A stretch of 46,415 bases of DNA from Candidatus Kuenenia stuttgartensis. GTDB lineage: Bacteria > Planctomycetota > Planctomycetia > Planctomycetales > Planctomycetaceae. The translations under genes were made by a program, and so were the position numbers. Position 1 is the first letter of the stretch. Every line of letters starts with the position of its first letter. Below, one piece after another: positions 25,588 to 32,711 of the stretch. The DNA lies in assembly GCA_945904015.1 (NCBI GenBank), contig CAMDPK010000044.1:1-46415 (forward strand), written 5' to 3'. Under the pieces are notes generated by a model, which saw only the letters and a program-made list of their open reading frames with translations, searched no databases and was not told where the DNA came from.

Positions 25588-26139
25588 TTAGTGCTCGCTA
25601 GCTTCAAAACCGAAGGGGCTGGGTTCGCCTTTGACCCAGACGGGTTCGTACAAAACCTTCGACGCCGACACGGCCGTCGGATTGAGCGTCGTCTGGCCCC
25701 AGGCAGTTTGCAACGGCAGCTTGGCGTAATCGACGACGCAGCCATCGCGGCTGTAGCAGCTCAGGTCGTGATTGGAGCCCATGAAGATGCAGTCCACCGG
25801 ACATGGCTCGACGCACAGAGCACAGAACATGCACTTGGTGTAGTCGATGGCGAAGCCGTCGATGCGAAAGCCTTTGCCAACCGTGTTTTTCGATTTTTCG
25901 ATGTAAATGCAGTCTACCGGACAGGCGACCGCGCACTTCTCGCAGCCGATGCAGGTCGTCAGGTCAAAGCGATGGAAGCCGCGGTAGCGAGCTTTGACTG
26001 GAACCGGCTTTTCCGGGTACTCGAATACTTCCGCAAAAGGTGGGCGGCGGTACGTTTTGAACATGGTCAAGCTCGTGACCCACATCCCCTGGAGGACCGT
26101 GCTGACTGCGGACCAGACATTCCGAATCCAATTGATCAT
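25588..26139 (-). CDS. nuoI: NADH-quinone oxidoreductase subunit I
   Basis: A 183-residue subunit with two 4Fe-4S motifs, [12 protein letters not shown] and [12 protein letters not shown], which hold clusters N6a and N6b in the peripheral arm. The N-terminal amphipathic helix (about 1-25) and the FRGFHRF-like segment RYRGFHRFD fit NuoI. It is the first gene of the local nuo operon. The frame is open to 26238, but the ATG at 26139 gives the family-like N-terminus; no strong ribosome site is present. Confidence 0.96.
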   Translation of the reverse strand: MINWIRNVWSAVSTVLQGMWVTSLTMFKTYRRPPFAEVFEYPEKPVPVKARYRGFHRFDLTTCIGCEKCAVACPVDCIYIEKSKNTVGKGFRIDGFAIDYTKCMFCALCVEPCPVDCIFMGSNHDLSCYSRDGCVVDYAKLPLQTAWGQTTLNPTAVSASKVLYEPVWVKGEPSPFGFEASEH

Positions 26140-26264
26140 GACGTTCGTGCCACTTTCGGTGAGGCGGAATTCCTGACGAGACAATCCGTTCTCCGACCTG
26201 CGGCCGGAAAGGCGGCGGGGATTATAGGTGCGGGGCAAACAGACTCAAGGCATCAGCAACGTGT

Positions 26265-26319
26265 CGTGGATGCGTCTCGTCCGCCACTGGCGGAACCGAC
26301 GCAAGACGCATCGGCCACG
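26265..26319. repeat. Palindromic repeat, GATGCGTCTCGC family, copy 2
   Basis: Arms 26265-26281 and 26298-26319 pair, with an inner CCGCC-ACT-GGCGG hairpin (26281-26293). It lies in the divergent region between nuoI and the MFS gene. Confidence 0.8.
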
Positions 26320-26404
26320 TTCGACCTTCGGTTGCAGCCTGCGACCGCTTCGGCTGTACTGCTCCGACTTTTGGTCCCCGCCTCCAGCCAGAAACGACTC
26401 CGAC

Positions 26405-28090
26405 ATGCACGGTCTCGACGAATTCAAAAGCGACATTCCCGACGATCCATCCCTTGGGCCGTGGTACAAGGAATTGAACCGCTACCACTGGTTCGTGTTG
26501 TTCGTGTCGGTGTTGGGCTGGCTGTTCGACACGATGGATCAGCAGTTGTTCAACCTGGCTCGAGGCCCGGCCATCGCGGAATTGCACGGGGCGCAGGACG
26601 CTCAGTGGTACGGCGGGTTGGCGACGACGATCTTCATGCTCGGCTGGGCCACGGGCGGAATCATCTTCGGCATCATGGGAGACCGCTTGGGCCGAGCGAA
26701 AACGATGGTCATCACGATCCTGCTGTATTCGCTGTTCACCGGGCTGAGTGCCGCGTCGGTCGGGTATTGGGATTTCGTGTTCTATCGGTTCCTGACCGGG
26801 CTAGGAGTCGGTGGAGAATTCGCGGTCGGGGTGGCACTGGTTGCCGAGGTCATGCCGGATCGGGCGCGGCCTCATGCGTTGGGCTGGCTGCAAGCTTGCT
26901 CGGCGATCGGCAACATCTCAGCAGCGTTCGTCAGCATGGGGCTGGCACCACTGGAAGCGGCAGGGGCACTCGGCGAATGGAAGCCTTGGCGATACATGTT
27001 TCTGGTCGGAGCATTGCCGGCGTTGTTGGCGTTGTTCGTTCGCCGCCGTCTTCAAGAGCCGGAAAAATGGAAAGCACTTCGCGCGGACAAGACGCAAAAG
27101 CTTGGTTCGATTAGCGAACTGCTGGGAGTCCCGTTCCTGCGCCGCCGCGCGATCGTCGGTTTGATCTTGGCGACTTCGGGAGTCGTCGGCTTGTGGGGCA
27201 TCGGCTTCTTCAGCTTTGAGTTGGTGCGGACCGTTTTCCGGCAGACGTTTGAAGCCGAAGCTCGCGCGAAGGGCGAGGACAAAGTTGATCAGGATTTCAT
27301 TCGCGCGGTCCTGCAAGATGCCAAGCTGCTGGAGACGGCTGCTGGGAAGTTGTCGGCGGCGAATGCAATGGTCACTCCCGAAGCCAAAGCTCTGTACGGA
27401 GCCTCGCTGAAGCTGCGCAAGGCCGGGCAATCGGTGTCGCTCGAATCGGCGTTGAAGCTGCTCGATGACGACCCCAAGCGTCCGCAATCGCCAGCAGACC
27501 GAGCGAGCCGCGAGAAGTTCGTCGGCGAGCCGTTGACCGACATCCCCGAAGCGGTGCCGCACCTGGATGACATCGCGAAACGCAACAAAGAAATGGAAGG
27601 CCGGCTGACGTGGTGGGCTGGCGTGAACGGCTTGCTGTTCAACATCGGCGCGTTCTTCGGCATCTACAGCTTCGCCAAGATCACACACCGCATCGGCCGC
27701 AAGCCGGCGTTCGCGATCACGTTCGTGTTGGCGCTCTTGGCGACCGCGTTCGCGTTCTCGTCGCTCAAGGAGTTCTCGCACGTCTATTGGATGGTGCCGC
27801 TGATGGGCTTCTGCCAGATCGCGCTGTTCGGTGGCTACGCGATTTATTTCCCGGAATTGTTTCCAACTCGGCTGCGCAGCACGGGCGTGTCGTTCTGCTA
27901 CAACGTCGGCCGCTATCTGGCCGCTCCCGGACCGCTGCTCTTGGGCTATCTGGCCGACATGGTCTACGGCCACCACGGCGACGTCTTGGCCATGCGCTAC
28001 GCCGGCGTGACGATGTGCTCGTTCTTCGTGCTAGGAATGCTGGCGTTGCCGTTCGCCCCGGAGACGAAGGGCAAGCCGCTGCCGGAATAG
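26405..28090 (+). CDS. MFS transporter with a large loop insertion
   Basis: A 561-residue major facilitator protein of the sugar/organic-acid type. The signature GDRLGRAKT follows TM2, RFLTGLGVGGEFAVG is the TM4 motif, RRRLQEPEKW ends the first half, and HRIGRKPAF begins the matching loop in the second half with YFPELFPTRLRSTGVSFCYN after it. Between the seventh and eighth helices (about 280-398) lies a hydrophilic, Ala/Lys-rich insertion of about 120 residues, placed outside the cytosol by the normal topology. I chose ATG 26405; the upstream frame crosses a palindromic repeat. The substrate is unknown. Confidence 0.88.
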   Translation: MHGLDEFKSDIPDDPSLGPWYKELNRYHWFVLFVSVLGWLFDTMDQQLFNLARGPAIAELHGAQDAQWYGGLATTIFMLGWATGGIIFGIMGDRLGRAKTMVITILLYSLFTGLSAASVGYWDFVFYRFLTGLGVGGEFAVGVALVAEVMPDRARPHALGWLQACSAIGNISAAFVSMGLAPLEAAGALGEWKPWRYMFLVGALPALLALFVRRRLQEPEKWKALRADKTQKLGSISELLGVPFLRRRAIVGLILATSGVVGLWGIGFFSFELVRTVFRQTFEAEARAKGEDKVDQDFIRAVLQDAKLLETAAGKLSAANAMVTPEAKALYGASLKLRKAGQSVSLESALKLLDDDPKRPQSPADRASREKFVGEPLTDIPEAVPHLDDIAKRNKEMEGRLTWWAGVNGLLFNIGAFFGIYSFAKITHRIGRKPAFAITFVLALLATAFAFSSLKEFSHVYWMVPLMGFCQIALFGGYAIYFPELFPTRLRSTGVSFCYNVGRYLAAPGPLLLGYLADMVYGHHGDVLAMRYAGVTMCSFFVLGMLALPFAPETKGKPLPE

Positions 28091-28182
28091 TTGGCGGTGC
28101 CGAATTCGATTCAGTCAGCGGTGGTGAAGAGTCCAAGCAAACTGCTTCATTCTGATTGTGTCTGGAGCAAACCATTACAGCC

Positions 28183-28701
28183 ATGATTGAAGAATTCATC
28201 GACGGCTTGACGAATTCCGTGGTCCAAGTTGCGACCGGGAGAAAGTACGCCACGGACATCCGACGAATGGAACTTGCCGAGATCACGCCGCTCAGCCAAG
28301 AAGGTTGGCGATTTGATTGGGAGCGGCAAATTGCAGTTGGCGAGGTTTACGGACTTCATGTTCCGAAGGCTGGGCGAGCCGTTCATGGGTTGGTGTCTCT
28401 CAGCCGAGAAGCGGGATTCATTCAGCTTCACTTGTTGGAGAGTCATCCCGAAAACGTCGGCCGGTCGAAAAAATTCAAGGGAGTCGCTGGGAATCTTGTG
28501 GCCTATGCGGCTCGCCTGGCCTTTGAACTCGGCTTCAAGGGGCATGTCGCGTTCGAGGCCAAGACGGAGCTGATTTCGCATTACGAACAGACGCTTGGAG
28601 CGCGTAGAATTCACGGTAGCCAGCGCATGTACTTGGATCGGGCGGCGTCCACGAGGCTCGTCGCTCAATACTTTGGAGGTTCTCATGGAACCGATTCTTG
28701 A
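28183..28701 (+). CDS. GNAT-like acetyltransferase-fold protein
   Basis: A 172-residue protein. The second half resembles the GNAT fold: a strand (GFIQLHLLESHPEN), a pyrophosphate-loop-like region (KFKGVAGNLVAYAARLAFELG) and a closing VAFEAKTELISHYEQTLGARR, like the 'Y-x-x-x-GF' end of acetyltransferases. The canonical Q/RxxGxG/A is not clean, so acetyl-CoA binding is not certain. The next small gene overlaps its 3' end by 17 bases with a strong ribosome site, which makes a two-gene unit. Confidence 0.65.
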   Translation: MIEEFIDGLTNSVVQVATGRKYATDIRRMELAEITPLSQEGWRFDWERQIAVGEVYGLHVPKAGRAVHGLVSLSREAGFIQLHLLESHPENVGRSKKFKGVAGNLVAYAARLAFELGFKGHVAFEAKTELISHYEQTLGARRIHGSQRMYLDRAASTRLVAQYFGGSHGTDS

Positions 28702-28888
28702 GCCAGATGACGTTGATCTCGTGATCTCCAGCGGTCATTGGAGTGCGGAGGTTCTCACTGAGGTCGCAGAGTTTTTCCACCAATGCGACGAAGAGAATTC
28801 CTCGACGATCGTCAGCAAGCCGAATTGCAGAGAAAGTAAGAGCACTGCCGCCAGCGAGGTCACCCTGCCCGTTGTTCCGGGTACTTGA
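28685..28888 (+). CDS. Small acidic protein overlapping the GNAT-like gene (67 aa)
   Basis: A 67-residue acidic product (MEPILEPDDVDLVISSGHWSAEV...). GGAGG at 28675-28679 stands 5 bases before the ATG, a near-perfect ribosome site, and the start lies inside the 3' end of the GNAT-like gene. Its own 3' end overlaps the 3' end of the opposite-strand HD phosphohydrolase by 29 bases. The last third is low in structure and may be a recent extension. No known family. Confidence 0.55.
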   Translation: MEPILEPDDVDLVISSGHWSAEVLTEVAEFFHQCDEENSSTIVSKPNCRESKSTAASEVTLPVVPGT

Positions 28889-31250
28889 TGCGGGTGTGGA
28901 AGATGCTGATCAGGGACTTGGTCAGCGATTCTTGGATGAGGTTGATTTCGCTGAGCGTCAGCGTGCTTTCCTCGAATTGGCCGTCGAGGAGTTTGTCCAT
29001 TGTGATGGCTCGGACGAGGCTTTCGATGCGTTTGGGGGTCGGTTCGCTGAGGGTGCGACTGGCGCTTTCGACGGCGTCGGCGAGCATCATTACGCCCGAC
29101 TCGCGCGACTGCGGCTTTGGGCCGGGGTAGCGGAAGCTGGACTCTTCGACTTCGATCCGGTCGGGGTGATCTTCGGCGGCTTTCGAGGCGGCATGGTAGA
29201 AATACTGCACCAGCGTTGTGCCATGATGCTGCTCGATGAAGTCGACGATCGGGCGCGGCAGGCTGTGCTGCTCGGCGAGGTCCACGCCGTCTTTGACGTG
29301 TCCGATGATGATGAGCGTGCTCATGGCCGGGTTGAGGTGCTCGTGCTTACTGGACGAGCCTTCGAGCATGTTCTCGATGAAGTAGCCGGGCTTGAGCATC
29401 TTGCCGATGTCGTGGAAGTACGCGCCGACACGGACCAGCAAGCCGTTCGCGTCGATCCGTTCGGCGGCGGCTTCGGCCAGTGTGGCGACAGTGATCGAGT
29501 GGTTGTAGGTGCCGGGTGCTCGGCGGACGAGTTCTTGCAGTAACGGGTGCGAGACGTGGCTGAGTTCCAGCAGGCTGATGTCGGTGACGATGCCGAACGT
29601 CGCCTCGATGAACGGCAGGCTGCCGGCGACGATGTAGCCGGAGGCGAGGCACCAGCCGGCTCCTCGCAAACTGTGCAGCAGCAGAGCTTGATCGTGCCAC
29701 AGCAGGTCGAGCGACTGCGTCTTGATGATCGCTGTGCCCCACGTCACGAGCGCGTACACGACTCCGCACCAGAAGCCAATCTTGATGAGCGACGAGCGTG
29801 ATCGGATTCGGCCCAGCGGTACGATCGCGGTCGCGGCGACGCTCATCAGCACGACGAACTCACCGGTGTCGGCGACTGAGGACAGCGTCAGCAGCAGGCT
29901 GAGCGTGAACGCGGTCAACGCCGCGAGGTCTTGGTTGTACGCAATCGCGAGGACCATCACCGTAACGATCAGTGGAATGACCTCTGCACGCCACGGATCG
30001 AAGCTGAGAATGCGGCCCAAGAACGCCGCGAACACGATCGCGCCGAGATACACGGCCAAGCCGCTGAGCCGTTCGACCAGACGCGGTTCATTCGCGACGA
30101 GGTAGTAGCCGTTGAGCACCGTCAGCACAAAGATCAGCACGAAGACCGTCGTGACACGCAGAATGCGATTTCGTGGCGAGACGTCTCGTTCGACTTGGTC
30201 GTACTCGTCGCGGAGCACATCGAGCGCGGCCTGATCGATCTTCTGGCCGGGGGTAACGAGCACGTCCCCTTGGTTGTACGGGTCGGTGACGTTGGCCACC
30301 TTTTGCCGAGCCTCGCGACGGGCGGTTTGCGTCAACAACGGGTCGTGACGCAGTGAAACGAGCGAGGCGTGATTTGAGGTGAGCCAGCGTTCAAACGGTC
30401 CTTTGATCGCCAACAACTGTGGGAATTGCGACCAGCCTTTGCCGAGCTTGCCTTCGCTTTCCAGCAAATTGGCGAGCAGCACTTCCGCCGGAGCGACAGC
30501 GTCTTTGAACGCTGCCTCGCGCGAGGGAAGATCGTCCGGGAGTTTCAGGATCGCCAGCGACTGGTCGTTGCGAATCTTGTTGCGGCTCAGTTCAAAGGGA
30601 TCGACGATGCCGTATCGCTGGACCGGCTCCAGAAAAGATTCGGTGTCACTGACCAGTTGCGCGATGCGGTCGGACATGTCGTCCGGGCGAGCGATGAATT
30701 CCTCGGCGGCCATCGGATCGTATGGGCGGCCAGTGAAGAGGGCGGCTCGCAGCTTGCGGAATTCCTGCTCCTGCATTTCCGGCGGCATGTCGTCCATCGG
30801 ACGGTCGGTTTCGGTCCACAAGCCGAACGCCGAGCGTGTGCTGGAACGGACGGACTCCAGCGTCTCGGCCTTCGCGATCTCTTCCAGGTCAGACTTGAGC
30901 GACTTGAGGACACGTCCCGTGGTGCTCGGCTCCAAGCGGAATACGAACGGGACTTGGTCCTCGGCTTGGGCTTTCGCACGGTCGGTCTCGAAGCGGTTGA
31001 TTCGCTTGAACGGCACCTGAGCCAAAATGCCGTGTGGCTGGTAATCGCCGAGCCGGTAGGTGAACGGCGTTCGCCACGCCTCGACCGCGAAGAGCAACGC
31101 GGCCATCGCGATCAGGCAGACGAAGAGCCGCGTCAGAACATTACGATCGGTCAGCGCGTCGCCGATCAACCGCAGCAGCGAATCGTCTCGCAGCGTGGAG
31201 ACTCGCGCGGTTCGTTTGCGTCGGAAGGAAACTGGCCCGAAGAGGATCAT
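28860..31250 (-). CDS. 7TM-HD phosphohydrolase (PgpH-like)
   Basis: A 796-residue membrane protein with one N-terminal helix (about 40-58), an extracytoplasmic 7TMR-HDED domain (60-350), seven helices (about 360-560) and a C-terminal HD domain. The HD pair lies at 613-614 in YFHDIGKMLKPGYF, followed by EQHHGT and the late ADAVESASRTL segment with its metal Asp. Characterised homologs (PgpH, listerial YqfF type) hydrolyse c-di-AMP to pApA, so this is the likely reaction at the inner membrane. It lies downstream of phoH on the same strand, a pairing common in bacteria. No strong ribosome site before ATG 31250. Confidence 0.92.
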   Translation of the reverse strand: MILFGPVSFRRKRTARVSTLRDDSLLRLIGDALTDRNVLTRLFVCLIAMAALLFAVEAWRTPFTYRLGDYQPHGILAQVPFKRINRFETDRAKAQAEDQVPFVFRLEPSTTGRVLKSLKSDLEEIAKAETLESVRSSTRSAFGLWTETDRPMDDMPPEMQEQEFRKLRAALFTGRPYDPMAAEEFIARPDDMSDRIAQLVSDTESFLEPVQRYGIVDPFELSRNKIRNDQSLAILKLPDDLPSREAAFKDAVAPAEVLLANLLESEGKLGKGWSQFPQLLAIKGPFERWLTSNHASLVSLRHDPLLTQTARREARQKVANVTDPYNQGDVLVTPGQKIDQAALDVLRDEYDQVERDVSPRNRILRVTTVFVLIFVLTVLNGYYLVANEPRLVERLSGLAVYLGAIVFAAFLGRILSFDPWRAEVIPLIVTVMVLAIAYNQDLAALTAFTLSLLLTLSSVADTGEFVVLMSVAATAIVPLGRIRSRSSLIKIGFWCGVVYALVTWGTAIIKTQSLDLLWHDQALLLHSLRGAGWCLASGYIVAGSLPFIEATFGIVTDISLLELSHVSHPLLQELVRRAPGTYNHSITVATLAEAAAERIDANGLLVRVGAYFHDIGKMLKPGYFIENMLEGSSSKHEHLNPAMSTLIIIGHVKDGVDLAEQHSLPRPIVDFIEQHHGTTLVQYFYHAASKAAEDHPDRIEVEESSFRYPGPKPQSRESGVMMLADAVESASRTLSEPTPKRIESLVRAITMDKLLDGQFEESTLTLSEINLIQESLTKSLISIFHTRIKYPEQRAG

Positions 31251-31273
31251 TTTGATTTTATTGGAATTCGTCA

Positions 31274-31303
31274 GGCGAGCGGGACTGACGTCCTCCGCTC
31301 GCC
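31274..31303. repeat. Short inverted repeat between phoH and the HD gene
   Basis: GGCGAGCGG (31274-31282) pairs perfectly with CCGCTCGCC (31295-31303) around a 12-base loop. It lacks a T tract on either strand, so it looks more like a repeat element than a terminator. Confidence 0.6.
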
Positions 31304-31307
31304 AAAT

Positions 31308-32360
31308 CTATTTGTGCCGCCGTTTTTGGGCGATCTGTTGATCGCCGTCGTAGGCTTTGACGATCTCGCCGACGAGCCGATGCCGCACGATGTCCAGGGT
31401 CGTCAGTTGCACGCAGGACAGGCCGGGCAGATGGCCGAGCCGGCCGAAGGCGTCGATCAAGCCGCTGGGGACTTCCGGCGGCAGGTCGATCTGCGTGACG
31501 TCGCCGGTCACGACGATCTTCGACTCCTGTCCCATGCGTGTCAGAAACATTTTCATTTGGGTGATCGTCGTGTTCTGCCCCTCGTCGAGGATCATGAACG
31601 TGCTGTTGAGCGTCCGGCCGCGCATGTACGCCAGCGGGACGATCTCGATCACGTCGCTTTCGAGGTATCGCTTCACCTGCTCGAAACCGAGAATGTCGTT
31701 CAGGGAATCCAGCAGCGGGCGCAAGTACGGATTGAGCTTGGCGTGCATGTCGCCGGGCAGGAAGCCGAGCCGCTCGCCCGCTTCGACCGCCGGGCGGACG
31801 AGCACGATCTTGCGGACCTGATCCTGCCGCAGAGCATTCACGGCCATCGCGACGGCGAGGTACGTCTTGCCCGATCCGGCCGGGCCGATGCTGAGCGTGA
31901 TGTCGTTCTGGCGAATCGCTTCGACGTACTCGAACTGCCCGGGTGTGCGCGGATGAATCTTCGCAGCTCGGTCGAACAGATTGATGCTTCCGTCGGAGGC
32001 ATTCGCTTTGGCACCGTTGCCGTTCGGCTTGGATCGCGTGGTTCCGCGCACGATCACGGCGTCGTCGGCGTGGTTTGACGCAGTTTCGCTGCCGGAGCCG
32101 CCCGTCAGGTGAGCTTCGATGACGCGGACGACTTCCCCGTCACGCAGCATTCCCTGCTTTTCGAGGAGCGTTTGCAGCTCGGCGAAGATTTCCCGGCCGC
32201 GTTCGACTTGGGCGTCCGTGCCGAAGAGGTGGAGTTCATCGCCTCGAATCACGACCTCGATCCCGACAGAGTCGCGAACTTTTCGCAGGTGTCGGTCACG
32301 TTCTCCAAACAGGGCGCGGATGAGGTCTTGATTCTCGAAGTTGATTGTCGCTTCTGACAT
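31308..32360 (-). CDS. phoH: PhoH family ATPase
   Basis: A 350-residue PhoH-like protein: an N-terminal KH-like part (1-80), a low-complexity linker (86-125), then the P-loop ATPase with Walker A GPAGSGKT (159-166), VRPAVEAGERLGFLPGD, and Walker B FMILDEGQNTT. The family binds RNA and ATP and is linked genetically to YbeY and RNA quality control. The frame is open to 32510, but the ATG at 32360 gives the family-like start MSEATINFEN; only a weak AGG precedes it. It is first in a two-gene unit with the HD phosphohydrolase. Confidence 0.94.
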   Translation of the reverse strand: MSEATINFENQDLIRALFGERDRHLRKVRDSVGIEVVIRGDELHLFGTDAQVERGREIFAELQTLLEKQGMLRDGEVVRVIEAHLTGGSGSETASNHADDAVIVRGTTRSKPNGNGAKANASDGSINLFDRAAKIHPRTPGQFEYVEAIRQNDITLSIGPAGSGKTYLAVAMAVNALRQDQVRKIVLVRPAVEAGERLGFLPGDMHAKLNPYLRPLLDSLNDILGFEQVKRYLESDVIEIVPLAYMRGRTLNSTFMILDEGQNTTITQMKMFLTRMGQESKIVVTGDVTQIDLPPEVPSGLIDAFGRLGHLPGLSCVQLTTLDIVRHRLVGEIVKAYDGDQQIAQKRRHK

Positions 32361-32711
32361 GCCTGGTTGTACCACGGGCCGTCGAGGTGCCCGCGACATC
32401 CGCGAGCGTCGCAGGATTCTAGGTCGCGAATGACGCCAGCGAAAGCGGCGAATCCCGTTCGGAGCGCGATGCGATCCGCAAACTTCGCCTGGTTTGCCAA
32501 TCGCCGACAACGCGAACTCCTCACGCAGACAGAGGTTTGAACGCGAAAGTCACCGCGCGCACGGCACGATCGGAGAAGCCCTCAAGCGCGGCACAACCGG
32601 AGTTCGATCAAGTGCCTGCCGCATAGATTGCGCTCGCAACGTGGGGCAGGTTTTCAACCTGCCCTGACGAGGCGGGCAGGTTGAAAACCTGCCCCACGAA
32701 GGGACTTTGCC
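32361..32711. other. Non-coding divergent region with a perfect palindrome
   Basis: Between phoH and the AAA ATPase I see no gene. The last 72 bases hold a perfect 24-bp inverted repeat (32640-32698); the rest shows no clear promoter. Confidence 0.6.
32640..32698. repeat. Palindromic repeat, CGTGGGGCAGGTT family, copy 1
   Basis: Arms 32640-32663 and 32675-32698 are perfectly complementary over 24 bases around an 11-base loop. It ends 14 bases before the AAA ATPase start codon and could form a hairpin in its leader. Copies 2 and 3 are at 34374-34459 and 38809-38876. Confidence 0.97.

Noticed and set aside
25549..27114. 521-residue plus-strand frame spanning nuoI and the MFS start
   Set aside because: It crosses two real genes in wrong frames and a palindromic repeat.
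30426..32078. 550-residue plus-strand frame opposite the HD and phoH genes
   Set aside because: Shadow; both minus-strand genes have clear motifs.
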